From: Clostridia bacterium
GTDB lineage: Bacteria > Bacillota > Clostridia > Oscillospirales > CAG-272
Direction: 5' to 3'
NCBI GenBank assembly: GCA_017456905.1
Contig: JAFTIL010000026.1
Span: forward strand, 61,854-125,853
DNA: 64,000 nucleotides
Translations under genes and position numbers: made by a program
Notes under the pieces: model-generated
What the model was told of the DNA's origin: nothing
What the model saw: the letters and a program-made list of their open reading frames with translations, nothing else
Database searches by the model: none
In this document: positions 7,239 through 15,271 of the stretch, in pieces
How positions within the stretch are numbered: position 1 is the stretch's first letter
Layout: each line of letters opens with the position of its first letter

Positions 7239-9432
7239 GAAAGGCATGACGCTGTTTTCCGCCATGGACGGCGCTTCCGATGATATGCTGATAGACGCCC
7301 TCCCCCCGGGGATGGGCGCATATAAGGAAAAGAATAAAAGCCATCGTCTGTCGGGCTTTTTTGATCGTCCTTGGGTGGCGGCTGTGGTCTCTGCGGCTGT
7401 GGCCTTGGTGGTGCTGACAGGGATCATCTGGGCAGGACAGAAGGCGGCCAAGGATCCTTCGGGGCTTCCCGGAGAGATCGCGGGAAATCCTGCGGGCTCT
7501 GATTTGAACGCTTTGGAAAGTGACAAGCGTCCTGATTACAACAATCCCCCCGTTCCCGAGGATGCCAAGATGGTGATCTCCTCGGGAGGATATACCATTG
7601 CGCCTGCGGAGTATATTCAATGGAAACAAACTTGGAATGATGGGACAAAGGAGTTTGAAGAAGAGCGTGGCGCTATGCAATGGGGGGAGTTGATGCCTGA
7701 GCTGGATTCGGGTGGCGATGACAGCCCCTTGATGGCCGAGATCTCCAAGCTGCCCCGCATTCCCTATGCCGACGATTTTACTTTTTCAGTATCCGACCGT
7801 CCTTTGGAGTTGCAGTACGCCTCGGCCTACAAAGAATATCAGCAGAGCTATAAGCACACCTACAGCATTGCCCTGGATACGGGGCTGCATACGGTGGCTG
7901 ATCTGATGACCGAGCTGTCCGAGGGGAGCTACTATATTTTAGTGGTGGCTTACGAGCGGGGAGCTGACATCGAAGGAACGGATCAGTGGGAGGGCACCAT
8001 GTATGAATTCGTCTTCCGCATCGACGTGTTCGGGGAGACCGTGACGCAACCGCACGACGATGCTTATACCGAGGATTTTGAACCCGTTGATGTCAAGGTA
8101 TGTCTGCATTCGTCCCAGAAAACCGTGGGCTTGAAGCCGTACGTGGTTGCCGCTTTGCAGTACAACGAGATCTTGAGCGAATGGGCGGAAGTGGATGGGG
8201 ATGGCCTGGACGGTGCCCTTCAGCAGTATGCCGCAGAGTTGCCTGCCTTGGTTTACGACGATGAGTTTCACGTATATATCAAGGAGATCGACGGCACCGC
8301 AACGCCGAGATACCTGTATATTTACGATGAGCATTTCAATGAGGTTGGCAAATACAGAATGTTGTCGGGGAAGAGCTTCCCCTGGTTCATTGAGGAGCTG
8401 GCGACTCTTTCGAAGGGCAGCTACTACGTGATCCTGGGCTTTTACCAGACGGGTATCACCATAGGCACCGAGACCGAGAGCGGCTCGTATGAGTATGGGT
8501 TTAACCTGATCGTCGATCCCGATGCGGTCAAGCCCCCCAAGCCCTCGGAAACCGATCCGTTCCTTGACCTGGGCGTGAAGGTTCTGGCGGGGCACGACTA
8601 TTCGCCCTTCCTGGAGCTTTCGCCCCACGTGGAATACGCGGGCTTTTACGATGATGCCAGCGGGGAGTGGCTGTACGAACGGGGTGAGGATCTGGGAACC
8701 CTTTTGCCCGAATGCGCCAACGGCCTGCCTGTCATCACCTATAACAACACCTTCCGTATGTATACCGAAAACCTGCGAGCCTCGGAAAATGAGCGGGAGT
8801 ATCAGTTGGAATTTGTCGAATACGTGGTATACCGAAACAATTATGAGCAAGCCCTTGTGTGTCACGACGTGACGGAGGATCTCTATATGCTGTCCGAACT
8901 ACAGCCGGGGGCGTATTACGTGGTGGTGGACGCCAATCTGATCCGACGCATACTGGATGTAGGCTGGGAGAAGGGCGAATATCAATTCGCCTTCAAGCTC
9001 GTCGTGCCTGACTTGAACGAGGACACCCCTCCCTTTACCTCCGGCGATCTTATGCTGGAATCGAGCAGTGGCATGATCGACCCTGCTCGTCGAAACGAGT
9101 GGACGGAGAATCTGCTGGACAAAAATCTGAATGACCTCCCGGTACTTTTCTTGGCTTCTGACGAGGAATGCCGTGTGTTCTACCATGATGATGATCTTTA
9201 CGGCGTGGCACGTCTGACCGTCTATAAGGCAGAGAATGGCATCTTGGGAAGTCGCGTGATGCAAGTTTCGGCTACGGATCTCAGTGCGCTGTCATCCTTG
9301 CAGGACGGTATTTATTGCGTGTCCTTTGTAGTGGAGTGTGCAGGAGAGGACGACCTTGAGGTCATGTTCTGTGAATATGCCTTCCTGCTTTACGCAGGAT
9401 ACGAAGCAGCTACTGGAGTGGCGGACGAATAA
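7231..9432 (+). CDS. Membrane partner of ECF sigma (anti-sigma-like) with four tandem extracellular modules
   Basis: A 733-residue type II-like membrane protein. The cytoplasmic head (1-47) carries the motif L-F-S-A-M-D-G-A-S-D-D-M-L, similar to the N-termini of the other three partners. The transmembrane helix is at about 48-68 and ends in I-I-W-A-G. The rest is extracellular and reads as four diverged copies of one module of about 120-155 residues (about 113-268, 287-429, 447-593 and 605-722). Each module ends in L-x-x-G-x-Y-Y-V followed by Y-E-Y-x-F-x-L-x-V. I do not recognise the module; one more copy occurs in the 611-residue partner at 61672. By position and layout it should hold or release the upstream sigma factor in response to an outside cue. 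A zinc anti-sigma motif is absent, so the mechanism is unproven. Confidence 0.75.
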   Translation: MNKKGMTLFSAMDGASDDMLIDALPPGMGAYKEKNKSHRLSGFFDRPWVAAVVSAAVALVVLTGIIWAGQKAAKDPSGLPGEIAGNPAGSDLNALESDKRPDYNNPPVPEDAKMVISSGGYTIAPAEYIQWKQTWNDGTKEFEEERGAMQWGELMPELDSGGDDSPLMAEISKLPRIPYADDFTFSVSDRPLELQYASAYKEYQQSYKHTYSIALDTGLHTVADLMTELSEGSYYILVVAYERGADIEGTDQWEGTMYEFVFRIDVFGETVTQPHDDAYTEDFEPVDVKVCLHSSQKTVGLKPYVVAALQYNEILSEWAEVDGDGLDGALQQYAAELPALVYDDEFHVYIKEIDGTATPRYLYIYDEHFNEVGKYRMLSGKSFPWFIEELATLSKGSYYVILGFYQTGITIGTETESGSYEYGFNLIVDPDAVKPPKPSETDPFLDLGVKVLAGHDYSPFLELSPHVEYAGFYDDASGEWLYERGEDLGTLLPECANGLPVITYNNTFRMYTENLRASENEREYQLEFVEYVVYRNNYEQALVCHDVTEDLYMLSELQPGAYYVVVDANLIRRILDVGWEKGEYQFAFKLVVPDLNEDTPPFTSGDLMLESSSGMIDPARRNEWTENLLDKNLNDLPVLFLASDEECRVFYHDDDLYGVARLTVYKAENGILGSRVMQVSATDLSALSSLQDGIYCVSFVVECAGEDDLEVMFCEYAFLLYAGYEAATGVADE

Positions 9433-9485
9433 AAAACGAATGAAAAATTTTCAATTCATGTTTCGCGCCCAAAAACAAATACTAT

Positions 9486-9511
9486 CCCCGATGCAATACT
9501 TTGCATCGGGG
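9486..9511 (+). promoter_or_regulatory. Hairpin that contains the G-run upstream of the next start codon
   Basis: CCCCGATGCA (9486-9495) pairs perfectly with TGCATCGGGG (9502-9511) across a 6-nt loop, 54 nt after the partner gene. The 3' arm ends in GGGGG, seven bases before the ATG at 9519, so the stem would hide the only plausible ribosome-binding site. It could also be a weak terminator, since TATTTT follows. Confidence 0.55.
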
Positions 9512-9518
9512 GTATTTT

Positions 9519-9887
9519 ATGAACAATGATCGTCAATCTCAAAATCCTTCCGCCACCACGGGGTTTGAAGCACCTGCTTCCACCCAAGCCACACCCTCGG
9601 AGGGCTGTTGTCAGAAAATGATGACCGCCTGCAAGGATGCCTTCAACCGCTTTATGTCCGCCCGTGTGGGCATCTCCTATGATATCACCACCCGCATGAT
9701 GGGCGATGGGCAGAATAGCACCCAAGGAAAACAGGGTAGCAACACCATGAAAAAGCAGGGGGAGATGGAGATCCGCATGACGGATCTTACCATCGGCGCC
9801 CTGATGCTTTGCGCGGTCATGTCCATGACCTGTGCCGTCAAGGGGATGTGCTGTAGGATGGGGTGCAAGTGTAAGCACAAGTGGTGA
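9519..9887 (+). CDS. Small Cys-rich protein with a C-terminal hydrophobic segment, unknown
   Basis: 122 residues from the ATG at 9519; an in-frame TTG at 9501 lies inside the hairpin and is less likely. The N-terminal third is Ser/Thr/Gln/Pro-rich. The middle has a C-C-Q-K-M-M-T-A-C motif. The C-terminus has one hydrophobic stretch (about 93-112), then C-C-R-M-G-C-K-C-K and a basic tail. Seven of the nine Cys residues cluster near the C-terminal membrane segment and tail, which suggests metal or disulfide chemistry near a membrane. No family was recognised. It follows sigma cassette 1 after 86 nt and could be read through from it, with translation limited by the hairpin. A terminator hairpin follows at 9915-9950. 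Confidence 0.6.
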   Translation: MNNDRQSQNPSATTGFEAPASTQATPSEGCCQKMMTACKDAFNRFMSARVGISYDITTRMMGDGQNSTQGKQGSNTMKKQGEMEIRMTDLTIGALMLCAVMSMTCAVKGMCCRMGCKCKHKW

Positions 9888-9914
9888 AAACGACGGAATG
9901 GAGATTTATGTGAG

Positions 9915-9950
9915 TAACGGGCCGTGTCTTGTCAGAGAGACGGCCCGTTA
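9915..9950 (+). terminator. Hairpin terminator after the Cys-rich protein gene
   Basis: TAACGGGCCGT (9915-9925) pairs perfectly with ACGGCCCGTTA (9940-9950). CGTCTTGATTTTTT follows, so the U-tract is offset by a few bases. Confidence 0.7.
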
Positions 9951-9954
9951 CGTC

Positions 9955-9983
9955 TTGATTTTTTGGTGGGGGTGTGGTATAAT
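9955..9983 (+). promoter_or_regulatory. SigA-type promoter for queH
   Basis: TTGATT (9955-9960), a 17-nt spacer and TATAAT (9978-9983), 33 nt before the queH ATG. The -35 box sits directly after the preceding terminator stem. Confidence 0.78.
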
Positions 9984-10016
9984 AAAGCCAAGAGCTCTGT
10001 AAAGTGAGGTGAAGGC

Positions 10017-10643
10017 ATGAAGGAGAACTATCAGATCAAGACCGAAAGTATCATAGCCGCCCATAAAGCGGCAGGAGAGGTGCCTACCCTCTTTCTCCAT
10101 AGCTGTTGCGCGCCCTGCAGCAGTTACGTGCTGGAATACTTATCTAATTATTTTAAGATCACGGTTTTTTACTACAATCCCAACATTTATCCCGACGAGG
10201 AATATTTTCATCGGGTGAAGGAACAGCAGGAGTTTATTCGCCGTTTTCCTGCCAAGTATCCCATTGATTTTGTGGAAGGAAATTTTGACAAGGCGCGCTT
10301 TTACGAGACCGTGAAGGGGATGGAGCATATCCCTGAGGGCGGTGAACGGTGCTTTGTCTGTTATGAGCTGCGGCTCCGTGAGGCGGCAGAATATGCCAAG
10401 GCACGGGACATGGACTATTTTTGCACCACTCTGTCCATCAGCCCCTTGAAGAACGCGCAAAAGCTCAACGAGATCGGCGAGCGGCTGGGGGAGGAATACG
10501 GGGTCAGATATCTCCCTTCGGATTTCAAAAAGAAAAACGGGTATCAGCGCTCGGTGGCGCTGTCCCGTGAATACGGTATGTACCGTCAGGACTATTGCGG
10601 TTGTGTCTTTTCCATGAGGGAGAGGCGGGCAAATGAGGAATAA
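10017..10643 (+). CDS. queH: Epoxyqueuosine reductase QueH
   Basis: QueH (DUF208 family) reduces epoxyqueuosine to queuosine in tRNA, replacing the unrelated QueG. The 208 residues fit the family. The metal ligands are visible: C30, C31 and C34 in S-C-C-A-P-C-S, C111 and C114 in C-F-V-C-Y-E-L, and C193 and C195 in D-Y-C-G-C-V-F; these bind a 4Fe-4S cluster and an extra iron in characterised QueH. The protein is cytoplasmic. It stands alone, with its own promoter and a strong bidirectional terminator. No other queuosine gene is in the window. No residue is missing from the motif set. Confidence 0.93.
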   Translation: MKENYQIKTESIIAAHKAAGEVPTLFLHSCCAPCSSYVLEYLSNYFKITVFYYNPNIYPDEEYFHRVKEQQEFIRRFPAKYPIDFVEGNFDKARFYETVKGMEHIPEGGERCFVCYELRLREAAEYAKARDMDYFCTTLSISPLKNAQKLNEIGERLGEEYGVRYLPSDFKKKNGYQRSVALSREYGMYRQDYCGCVFSMRERRANEE

Positions 10644-10645
10644 GT

Positions 10646-10673
10646 AAAAGGAGGAGCCAAAGCTCCTCCTTTT
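10646..10673. terminator. Bidirectional terminator between queH and priA
   Basis: A perfect 12-bp stem, AAAAGGAGGAGC (10646-10657) with GCTCCTCCTTTT (10662-10673) and a CAAA loop. T-runs on both strands serve the two convergent genes. Confidence 0.9.
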
Positions 10674-10676
10674 TGA

Positions 10677-13229
10677 TTATATACCCGAGGGATTGAGATC
10701 CACGCTCAGAACGGGCTGGCGGTTGTTGCGGCGGTTGCCCGAGAATTTCATGAGCAGGGATAAGAACAGGGCACGGGAGCGCTTGTTGAGGCGGCACTTG
10801 ACCACCATGCGCATCCGATAAATGCTGTCCACACGGTAAACGGGAGCTTCAAAGGGGCCGAAGGAGACCACGGGAACGTCTGAATATTCTTCAGAACAGA
10901 GGGTAGCTAATTCTTCCGACAGACGAAGAGCGGCTTTTTGAAGCTCCTTTTCGTCGGGAGACGTGAGTGTCAGCAGGACGATATCACAGAAGGGAGGGAA
11001 GACCAGCATTTTTCGGAGCTTGATCTCTCCTTCAAAGAAGGTCTCGTAGTCCTGCTTGCAGGCCAGGCGGATGACGTCGTGATCGGGGTTCATGGTCTGG
11101 ATCACCGCCAGGCCCTGCTTGTCGCCTCGTCCTGCCCGTCCGATGACCTGGGTCAGCATGGAGAAGGTGCGTTCGGCGGCGCGGTAATCATCCAGATAAA
11201 GAGAGGCGTCGGCCAGCATCACGCCCACCAAAGTCACGTCGGGAAAATCGTGTCCCTTGGTAACCATTTGTGTACCCAAAAGAATGTCGGCCTCTTTGTT
11301 GCGGAAGCTACTCAGAAGGTCATGGTAAGCCGTCTTGGTGCTTGTAGTGTCGGCATCCATGCGCATGATACGCGCCGAGGGGAGCAGATCGCTAAGCTCC
11401 TGCTCTACCCGCTGGGTTCCGTAACCCATGCGGACGAGATGGGGGGAGCCGCACTCGGGACACTCGACGGGCACACGGCGGCGGGTGCCGCACCAATGGC
11501 AGATAAGCTCACCGTCGGAATAATCGCCCCTCTTGGTGTGATAATTCATGGCCACCGAGCAACGGGGGCAGGTGACCGCTTTGCCGCAACTACGGCAGAC
11601 GAGACGGGTGCTGTAGCCCCTGCGATTGAGAAACAGCACGGCCTGCTCTTGATTTTGATGAGTCTCGGTGAGGCTTTCTGTAAGGCGGTGACTGAGGGGT
11701 GTGGTGTTGCCCAACACAGCCTCGCCCCGCATATCCACGATCTCCACTCGGGGAAGTCCCCCCTGGCCGTAGCGATGTTTCATTTGAATGAGGGTGTATT
11801 TTCCCTCTTTGGCCTTTTGGTAGCTTTCCAGAGAAGGTGTTGCTGAGGCCAAAAGGAGAAGCGCCTTGTTGACCGCACAGCGATAGCGGGCAATATCGCG
11901 GGCGTGATACTTGGGGTTCATGTCGGATTTGTAGGTGTGCTCTTGTTCCTCGTCCATGATGATCATGCCCAAATTTTGTACGGGGGCGAAGACCGCTGAG
12001 CGTGTACCGATGACCACGCGTGCTTCTCCGTTTGAGATCCGCAGGTGGGATGCTTGACGCTCGCCGCCCGACAGCCCCGAGTGGATCACCGCCACTTGCT
12101 CGCCGTAGCGGGCGCAGAAGATGGAAAGCATTTGAGGGGTCAGAGAGATCTCGGGAAGCAGGATGATCACGCCTTTGCCTCGATCCAGCATACGGTCGAT
12201 CATTTCCAGCATGACACAGGTCTTACCGCTGCCTGTGACGCCATGAAGCAGGGCAGCCTTGGCCTCGCCCATGTCGGCAAGGTTACAGAGGGTCTTAAGG
12301 GCTGCGGCTTGTTCGTCATTCAAGCGGTGTGGCGTACGCTGCCCCTTGCCCGAAACCGTAGACAGACCCACAATGGCAGGTAAGCGAACGGCCAGAGATT
12401 CGGTGATCAAGCCCTTGGACACCAGTGCGTCGAACTGTGCTTTTCCTGCCCTCGACAGCTCTGCCAGCTCCTTTTGGGATATCTCTCCCCCATGGTTCAG
12501 AAGTACTTTCAGCACCTCTTTGTGTTTGGGAGAGGTGAGCTTGGGATACTCGGAGGCCTCTCCTTTGATCAGAGCCTCAGCCGCCTTGGCGGAGCAGGCC
12601 AAACCGTAGCTTCGTTCGGTGGGGGGCGTCGGTTGCTTTAGCACTCGTTCTTTTTCGATGAGACCATGGGCCAGTAGTTTATCCACCACTGCCTCGGCCT
12701 TGGCCCCAAAACGGTGCTTGATGCTTTGCATGGAGACGGAACCGTTTGACAAAAGATATTCGTATATCAAAAGCTCCCCCGAGGTGAGCCCCGAAGGGAG
12801 GGCTTGATCACTTTGCGCGCAGGGCGCGTAATATTCTGTCAGCTTGGCCATGACGGATGCGGGGACTACGGTGCGGACGGACTCGCCCAGCGTGCAGAGG
12901 GTCTGCTCCTTGAGGTAGAAGCAAAGGGCCAACTGCTCGGCCGAGAGGCCCAGTCGCTCGGTACAGAGAGCGGTCAAGGGCTTGATGTCGGCGGTATTCT
13001 CCTGCATCTCGCCCGAAAGAGGCAAGGTTGTGGCGGGGGAAATTTCCGTTACAAGGCCCAACTGCTTGCGGTTGCCTCGGCCGAAGGGTACCGTCACAAA
13101 GGCACCGGCCCGCACCTCGGTGCTCAGCCCTGCGGGGATGTAATAAGTATAGGGGCGGTCAATGACCAAGGGGTTGTCTAAAATATAGACCTGTGCCGTT
13201 GGATAAGACCCGTAGGTTACTTGGCTCAT
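10677..13229 (-). CDS. priA: Primosomal protein N' (replication restart helicase PriA)
   Basis: PriA recognises stalled forks and reloads the replicative helicase. About 850 residues, longer than the E. coli protein. Seen in order: an N-terminal DNA-binding region, a winged-helix stretch, Walker A G-V-T-G-S-G-K-T near residue 332-339, the Walker B box D-E-E-Q-E-H, and four C-x-x-C zinc pairs (C-R-S-C, C-P-R-C, C-H-W-C, C-P-E-C). The insert between about residues 130 and 300 is extended. An ATG at 13235 also exists, but GGGAGGT abuts it; the ATG at 13229 has the proper spacing and is preferred. It is last in the yicC-remA-rpoZ-priA cluster, and a hairpin separates it from rpoZ. Confidence 0.94.
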   Translation of the reverse strand: MSQVTYGSYPTAQVYILDNPLVIDRPYTYYIPAGLSTEVRAGAFVTVPFGRGNRKQLGLVTEISPATTLPLSGEMQENTADIKPLTALCTERLGLSAEQLALCFYLKEQTLCTLGESVRTVVPASVMAKLTEYYAPCAQSDQALPSGLTSGELLIYEYLLSNGSVSMQSIKHRFGAKAEAVVDKLLAHGLIEKERVLKQPTPPTERSYGLACSAKAAEALIKGEASEYPKLTSPKHKEVLKVLLNHGGEISQKELAELSRAGKAQFDALVSKGLITESLAVRLPAIVGLSTVSGKGQRTPHRLNDEQAAALKTLCNLADMGEAKAALLHGVTGSGKTCVMLEMIDRMLDRGKGVIILLPEISLTPQMLSIFCARYGEQVAVIHSGLSGGERQASHLRISNGEARVVIGTRSAVFAPVQNLGMIIMDEEQEHTYKSDMNPKYHARDIARYRCAVNKALLLLASATPSLESYQKAKEGKYTLIQMKHRYGQGGLPRVEIVDMRGEAVLGNTTPLSHRLTESLTETHQNQEQAVLFLNRRGYSTRLVCRSCGKAVTCPRCSVAMNYHTKRGDYSDGELICHWCGTRRRVPVECPECGSPHLVRMGYGTQRVEQELSDLLPSARIMRMDADTTSTKTAYHDLLSSFRNKEADILLGTQMVTKGHDFPDVTLVGVMLADASLYLDDYRAAERTFSMLTQVIGRAGRGDKQGLAVIQTMNPDHDVIRLACKQDYETFFEGEIKLRKMLVFPPFCDIVLLTLTSPDEKELQKAALRLSEELATLCSEEYSDVPVVSFGPFEAPVYRVDSIYRMRMVVKCRLNKRSRALFLSLLMKFSGNRRNNRQPVLSVDLNPSGI

Positions 13230-13249
13230 GTTCATACCTCCCTTAAAGA

Positions 13250-13279
13250 AAGGCTGTGCCTTAAAAAGGACACAGCCTT
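13250..13279 (-). terminator. Hairpin between rpoZ and priA
   Basis: AAGGCTGTG (13250-13258) pairs with CACAGCCTT (13271-13279). On the minus strand only TCTTT follows, so it may be a partial terminator that lowers priA expression relative to rpoZ. Confidence 0.55.
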
Positions 13280-13323
13280 GCGTGTGTTAGACAAGACCGC
13301 ATAAAACGGATATGTCTGTGATC

Positions 13324-13761
13324 TTATACTTCTTCGATCTCCTCGATCACGTCTTCCTCTGCCTCGTCAACGGCATCGGCGCTTTCCTCGGCCTCGCCTT
13401 CATCGTCGGCAAAGCTCATGTCGGGATACTCGTAATACTCGTCATACTTGCGGCGCAGACCCTCCAGAATGGCCTGTTCTGCCTTTTCCTGCTCGGCAGG
13501 ATCCTTGTGGACGATGTTGTACTTACCGTCGTGGATGCGGCCAATGGCGATCTTGACAGCCTTCTCGTCGCGGACTTCCTTGTCGATGAGGGTGTTCATA
13601 GGCTTTTCGCCGTCCTTGGCGCCCGATGCGGCACGCTCGGCTTCCTCGCGCTGATGAACGTATTCGTTGGTGATCATGCGGGCACACTTGGCGGTGGCCA
13701 GCGCTACCTCGTAGCGATTGTATTTTCCCTTGCTCAGATCATTGATGGTGGGGTAGATCAT
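13324..13761 (-). CDS. rpoZ: RNA polymerase omega subunit with an acidic C-terminal extension
   Basis: Residues 1-100 carry the omega fold: the N-terminal Y-P-T-I-N-D-L, the helix N-R-Y-E-V-A-L-A-T-A-K-C-A-R, and the later K-A-V-K-I-A-I segment. Omega promotes assembly and stability of RNA polymerase. At 145 residues it is much longer than the usual 60-90, because of an insert around 38-58 and an Asp/Glu-rich tail from about 110. Its place between remA and priA is the conserved position in Bacillota. An AAGGAG site precedes the ATG with a longish spacer. The tail is probably disordered. Confidence 0.85.
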   Translation of the reverse strand: MIYPTINDLSKGKYNRYEVALATAKCARMITNEYVHQREEAERAASGAKDGEKPMNTLIDKEVRDEKAVKIAIGRIHDGKYNIVHKDPAEQEKAEQAILEGLRRKYDEYYEYPDMSFADDEGEAEESADAVDEAEEDVIEEIEEV

Positions 13762-13812
13762 AATTCTGCGTTCTCCTTATATATACGTTATTTTTTTACT
13801 GTGTAGCAGCCG

Positions 13813-14097
13813 TCAGTCGGCGGCGTCTTCGGCCTCGGCGTCATCAACGTCGGTGTCAGCGTCGCTGTTGTTGAGGCGGTTGGCGATAGTCTCGGTCTGC
13901 AGAGCGGAAAGGATCACGTGCTCTGAGTCGGTGATGACCACGGCGCGGGTCTTACGACCGCAGGTGACGTCAATGATACGGCCGTCGTCCTTGGCGTCCT
14001 GAATGAGGCGCTTGACGGGCGCGGAATCGGGGCTGACCAGGGTCACCACACGTTCCACGGCAACCATATTACCGTAACCAATGTTGATGAATTTCAT
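13813..14097 (-). CDS. remA: Extracellular matrix regulator RemA (DUF370)
   Basis: RemA is a small ring-forming DNA-binding protein; in Bacillus it activates biofilm-matrix and osmoprotection genes. The start at 14097 gives [10 protein letters not shown], the conserved N-terminus, with GGAG seven bases upstream; an ATG at 14130 has no site. The family core runs through [21 protein letters not shown], about 75 residues. An additional Asp/Glu/Ala tail of about 20 residues follows. It sits between yicC and rpoZ; gmk, which normally follows remA, is absent here. Confidence 0.92.
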   Translation of the reverse strand: MKFINIGYGNMVAVERVVTLVSPDSAPVKRLIQDAKDDGRIIDVTCGRKTRAVVITDSEHVILSALQTETIANRLNNSDADTDVDDAEAEDAAD

Positions 14098-14160
14098 GTT
14101 AATCTCCATTCCGCCGCTTTGCGGCGGCAAAAATATATTTTAAAATTCGACTCTGGCAAA

Positions 14161-15054
14161 TCACTCAATGTTCTGGATCTGCTCGCGGATCTTTTCAAGC
14201 TCGCTTTTGATATCGGCTACCGTGTGAGCCATGTCGGCATCCGAGCACTTGGAACCGATGGTGTTGACCTCGCGGTTGGTTTCCTGGAGCATAAAGTCGA
14301 TGCGGCGTCCCACGGGCTCGGTGGCACGGAACAATCCCTCCAACGCCTCAAAATGGGAGGCGAGACGAACCAACTCCTCGTCGATGGCCACGCGGTCAGC
14401 GTAGATCGCGCACTCGGTGATCACGCGCCCCTCGTCCAGGATCAGACCGTGGTCGTCCATGACGTTCTTGAGGCGTTCCTCAAAGCGGGCGCGGTAGCTT
14501 GCGATGTTATCCTTGGTGGCGGCGGCCAGGGTGGCGGTCATGTCCCTGATGCCCGACAGCTTGGTCAGCAGGTCGGCGGACAGTCTCTCTCCCTCCCGCT
14601 CGCGGGCGGCGATAAACTGGGCAGCGGCCTCGGTGAGTACGGGAGAGATCAGCGCCCAGACGGTATCGTCGTCAGCGGCCTCCTCCTTCACGGGAACCAT
14701 GACCCCGGGCAGGGTCAGGAGACGGGAAACGGTCAGATCGTTGTTGACCCCCAGCTCGTCGTGGAGCTTTTGGGCGGCATCCAGATAGCGACGGGCCACG
14801 TCTACGTCGGGCTCCAGCGCGGTGGGCTTATCGTTGCCCTTGACGTCGGCCAGGGTGATCGTCACGTCCACCTTGCCGCGGGTGATGCCGCAAGCCGACA
14901 GGGTGGTCTTGATCTTTTCCTCCAGGGCCGCGTAGGCGCGGGGCAGGCGGATGCTCCAATCCAGGAAACGGTTATTTACGGAGCGAAGCTCCACCGAGAT
15001 CTCTTTGCTTTCCGTGGTAGCCACGGCACGCCCAAAGGCGGTCATGCTTCTCAT
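14161..15054 (-). CDS. yicC: YicC/YloC-family endoribonuclease
   Basis: 297 residues starting M-R-S-M-T-A-F-G-R-A, the hallmark N-terminus of the YicC family. The C-terminal DUF1732 part is seen around G-R-R-I-D-F-M-L-Q-E-T-N-R-E-V-N-T-I-G-S-K. The E. coli member is a hexameric endoribonuclease that degrades the small RNA RyhB; the substrate in Clostridia is unknown. It is the promoter-proximal gene of the cluster: a consensus promoter lies at 15114-15142. AAGGAG precedes the ATG with an 11-nt spacer. No anomalies. Confidence 0.92.
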   Translation of the reverse strand: MRSMTAFGRAVATTESKEISVELRSVNNRFLDWSIRLPRAYAALEEKIKTTLSACGITRGKVDVTITLADVKGNDKPTALEPDVDVARRYLDAAQKLHDELGVNNDLTVSRLLTLPGVMVPVKEEAADDDTVWALISPVLTEAAAQFIAAREREGERLSADLLTKLSGIRDMTATLAAATKDNIASYRARFEERLKNVMDDHGLILDEGRVITECAIYADRVAIDEELVRLASHFEALEGLFRATEPVGRRIDFMLQETNREVNTIGSKCSDADMAHTVADIKSELEKIREQIQNIE

Positions 15055-15113
15055 AAGAACGGAAACTCCTTTGATGGTTTATATCATGAAACATATAGTC
15101 GATAGATAATATT

Positions 15114-15142
15114 ATTTTACAACATTTTCGAGGCTTTGTCAA
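15114..15142 (-). promoter_or_regulatory. SigA-type promoter of the yicC-remA-rpoZ(-priA) operon
   Basis: On the minus strand TTGACA (15142-15137), a 17-nt spacer and TAAAAT (15119-15114), about 60 nt upstream of the yicC ATG. Confidence 0.82.
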
Positions 15143-15217
15143 TGGAGAATGAAAAAAATTTATACTTTACGAGGATTTTTTTGATGCGAGGCAAGAAACA
15201 GATCATTGTAAAACAAA

Positions 15218-15257
15218 GATCCGCAACCCCGAAAGAGAAATTTCGGAATTGCGGATC
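15218..15257 (-). terminator. Terminator after the thioredoxin/nuclease lipoprotein gene
   Basis: Nested stems GATCCGCAA/TTGCGGATC (outer) and CCGAAA/TTTCGG (inner) lie 14 nt after the stop on the minus strand and are followed by TTTGTTTT. Confidence 0.85.
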
Positions 15258-15271
15258 ATATTTTTGAGCTT

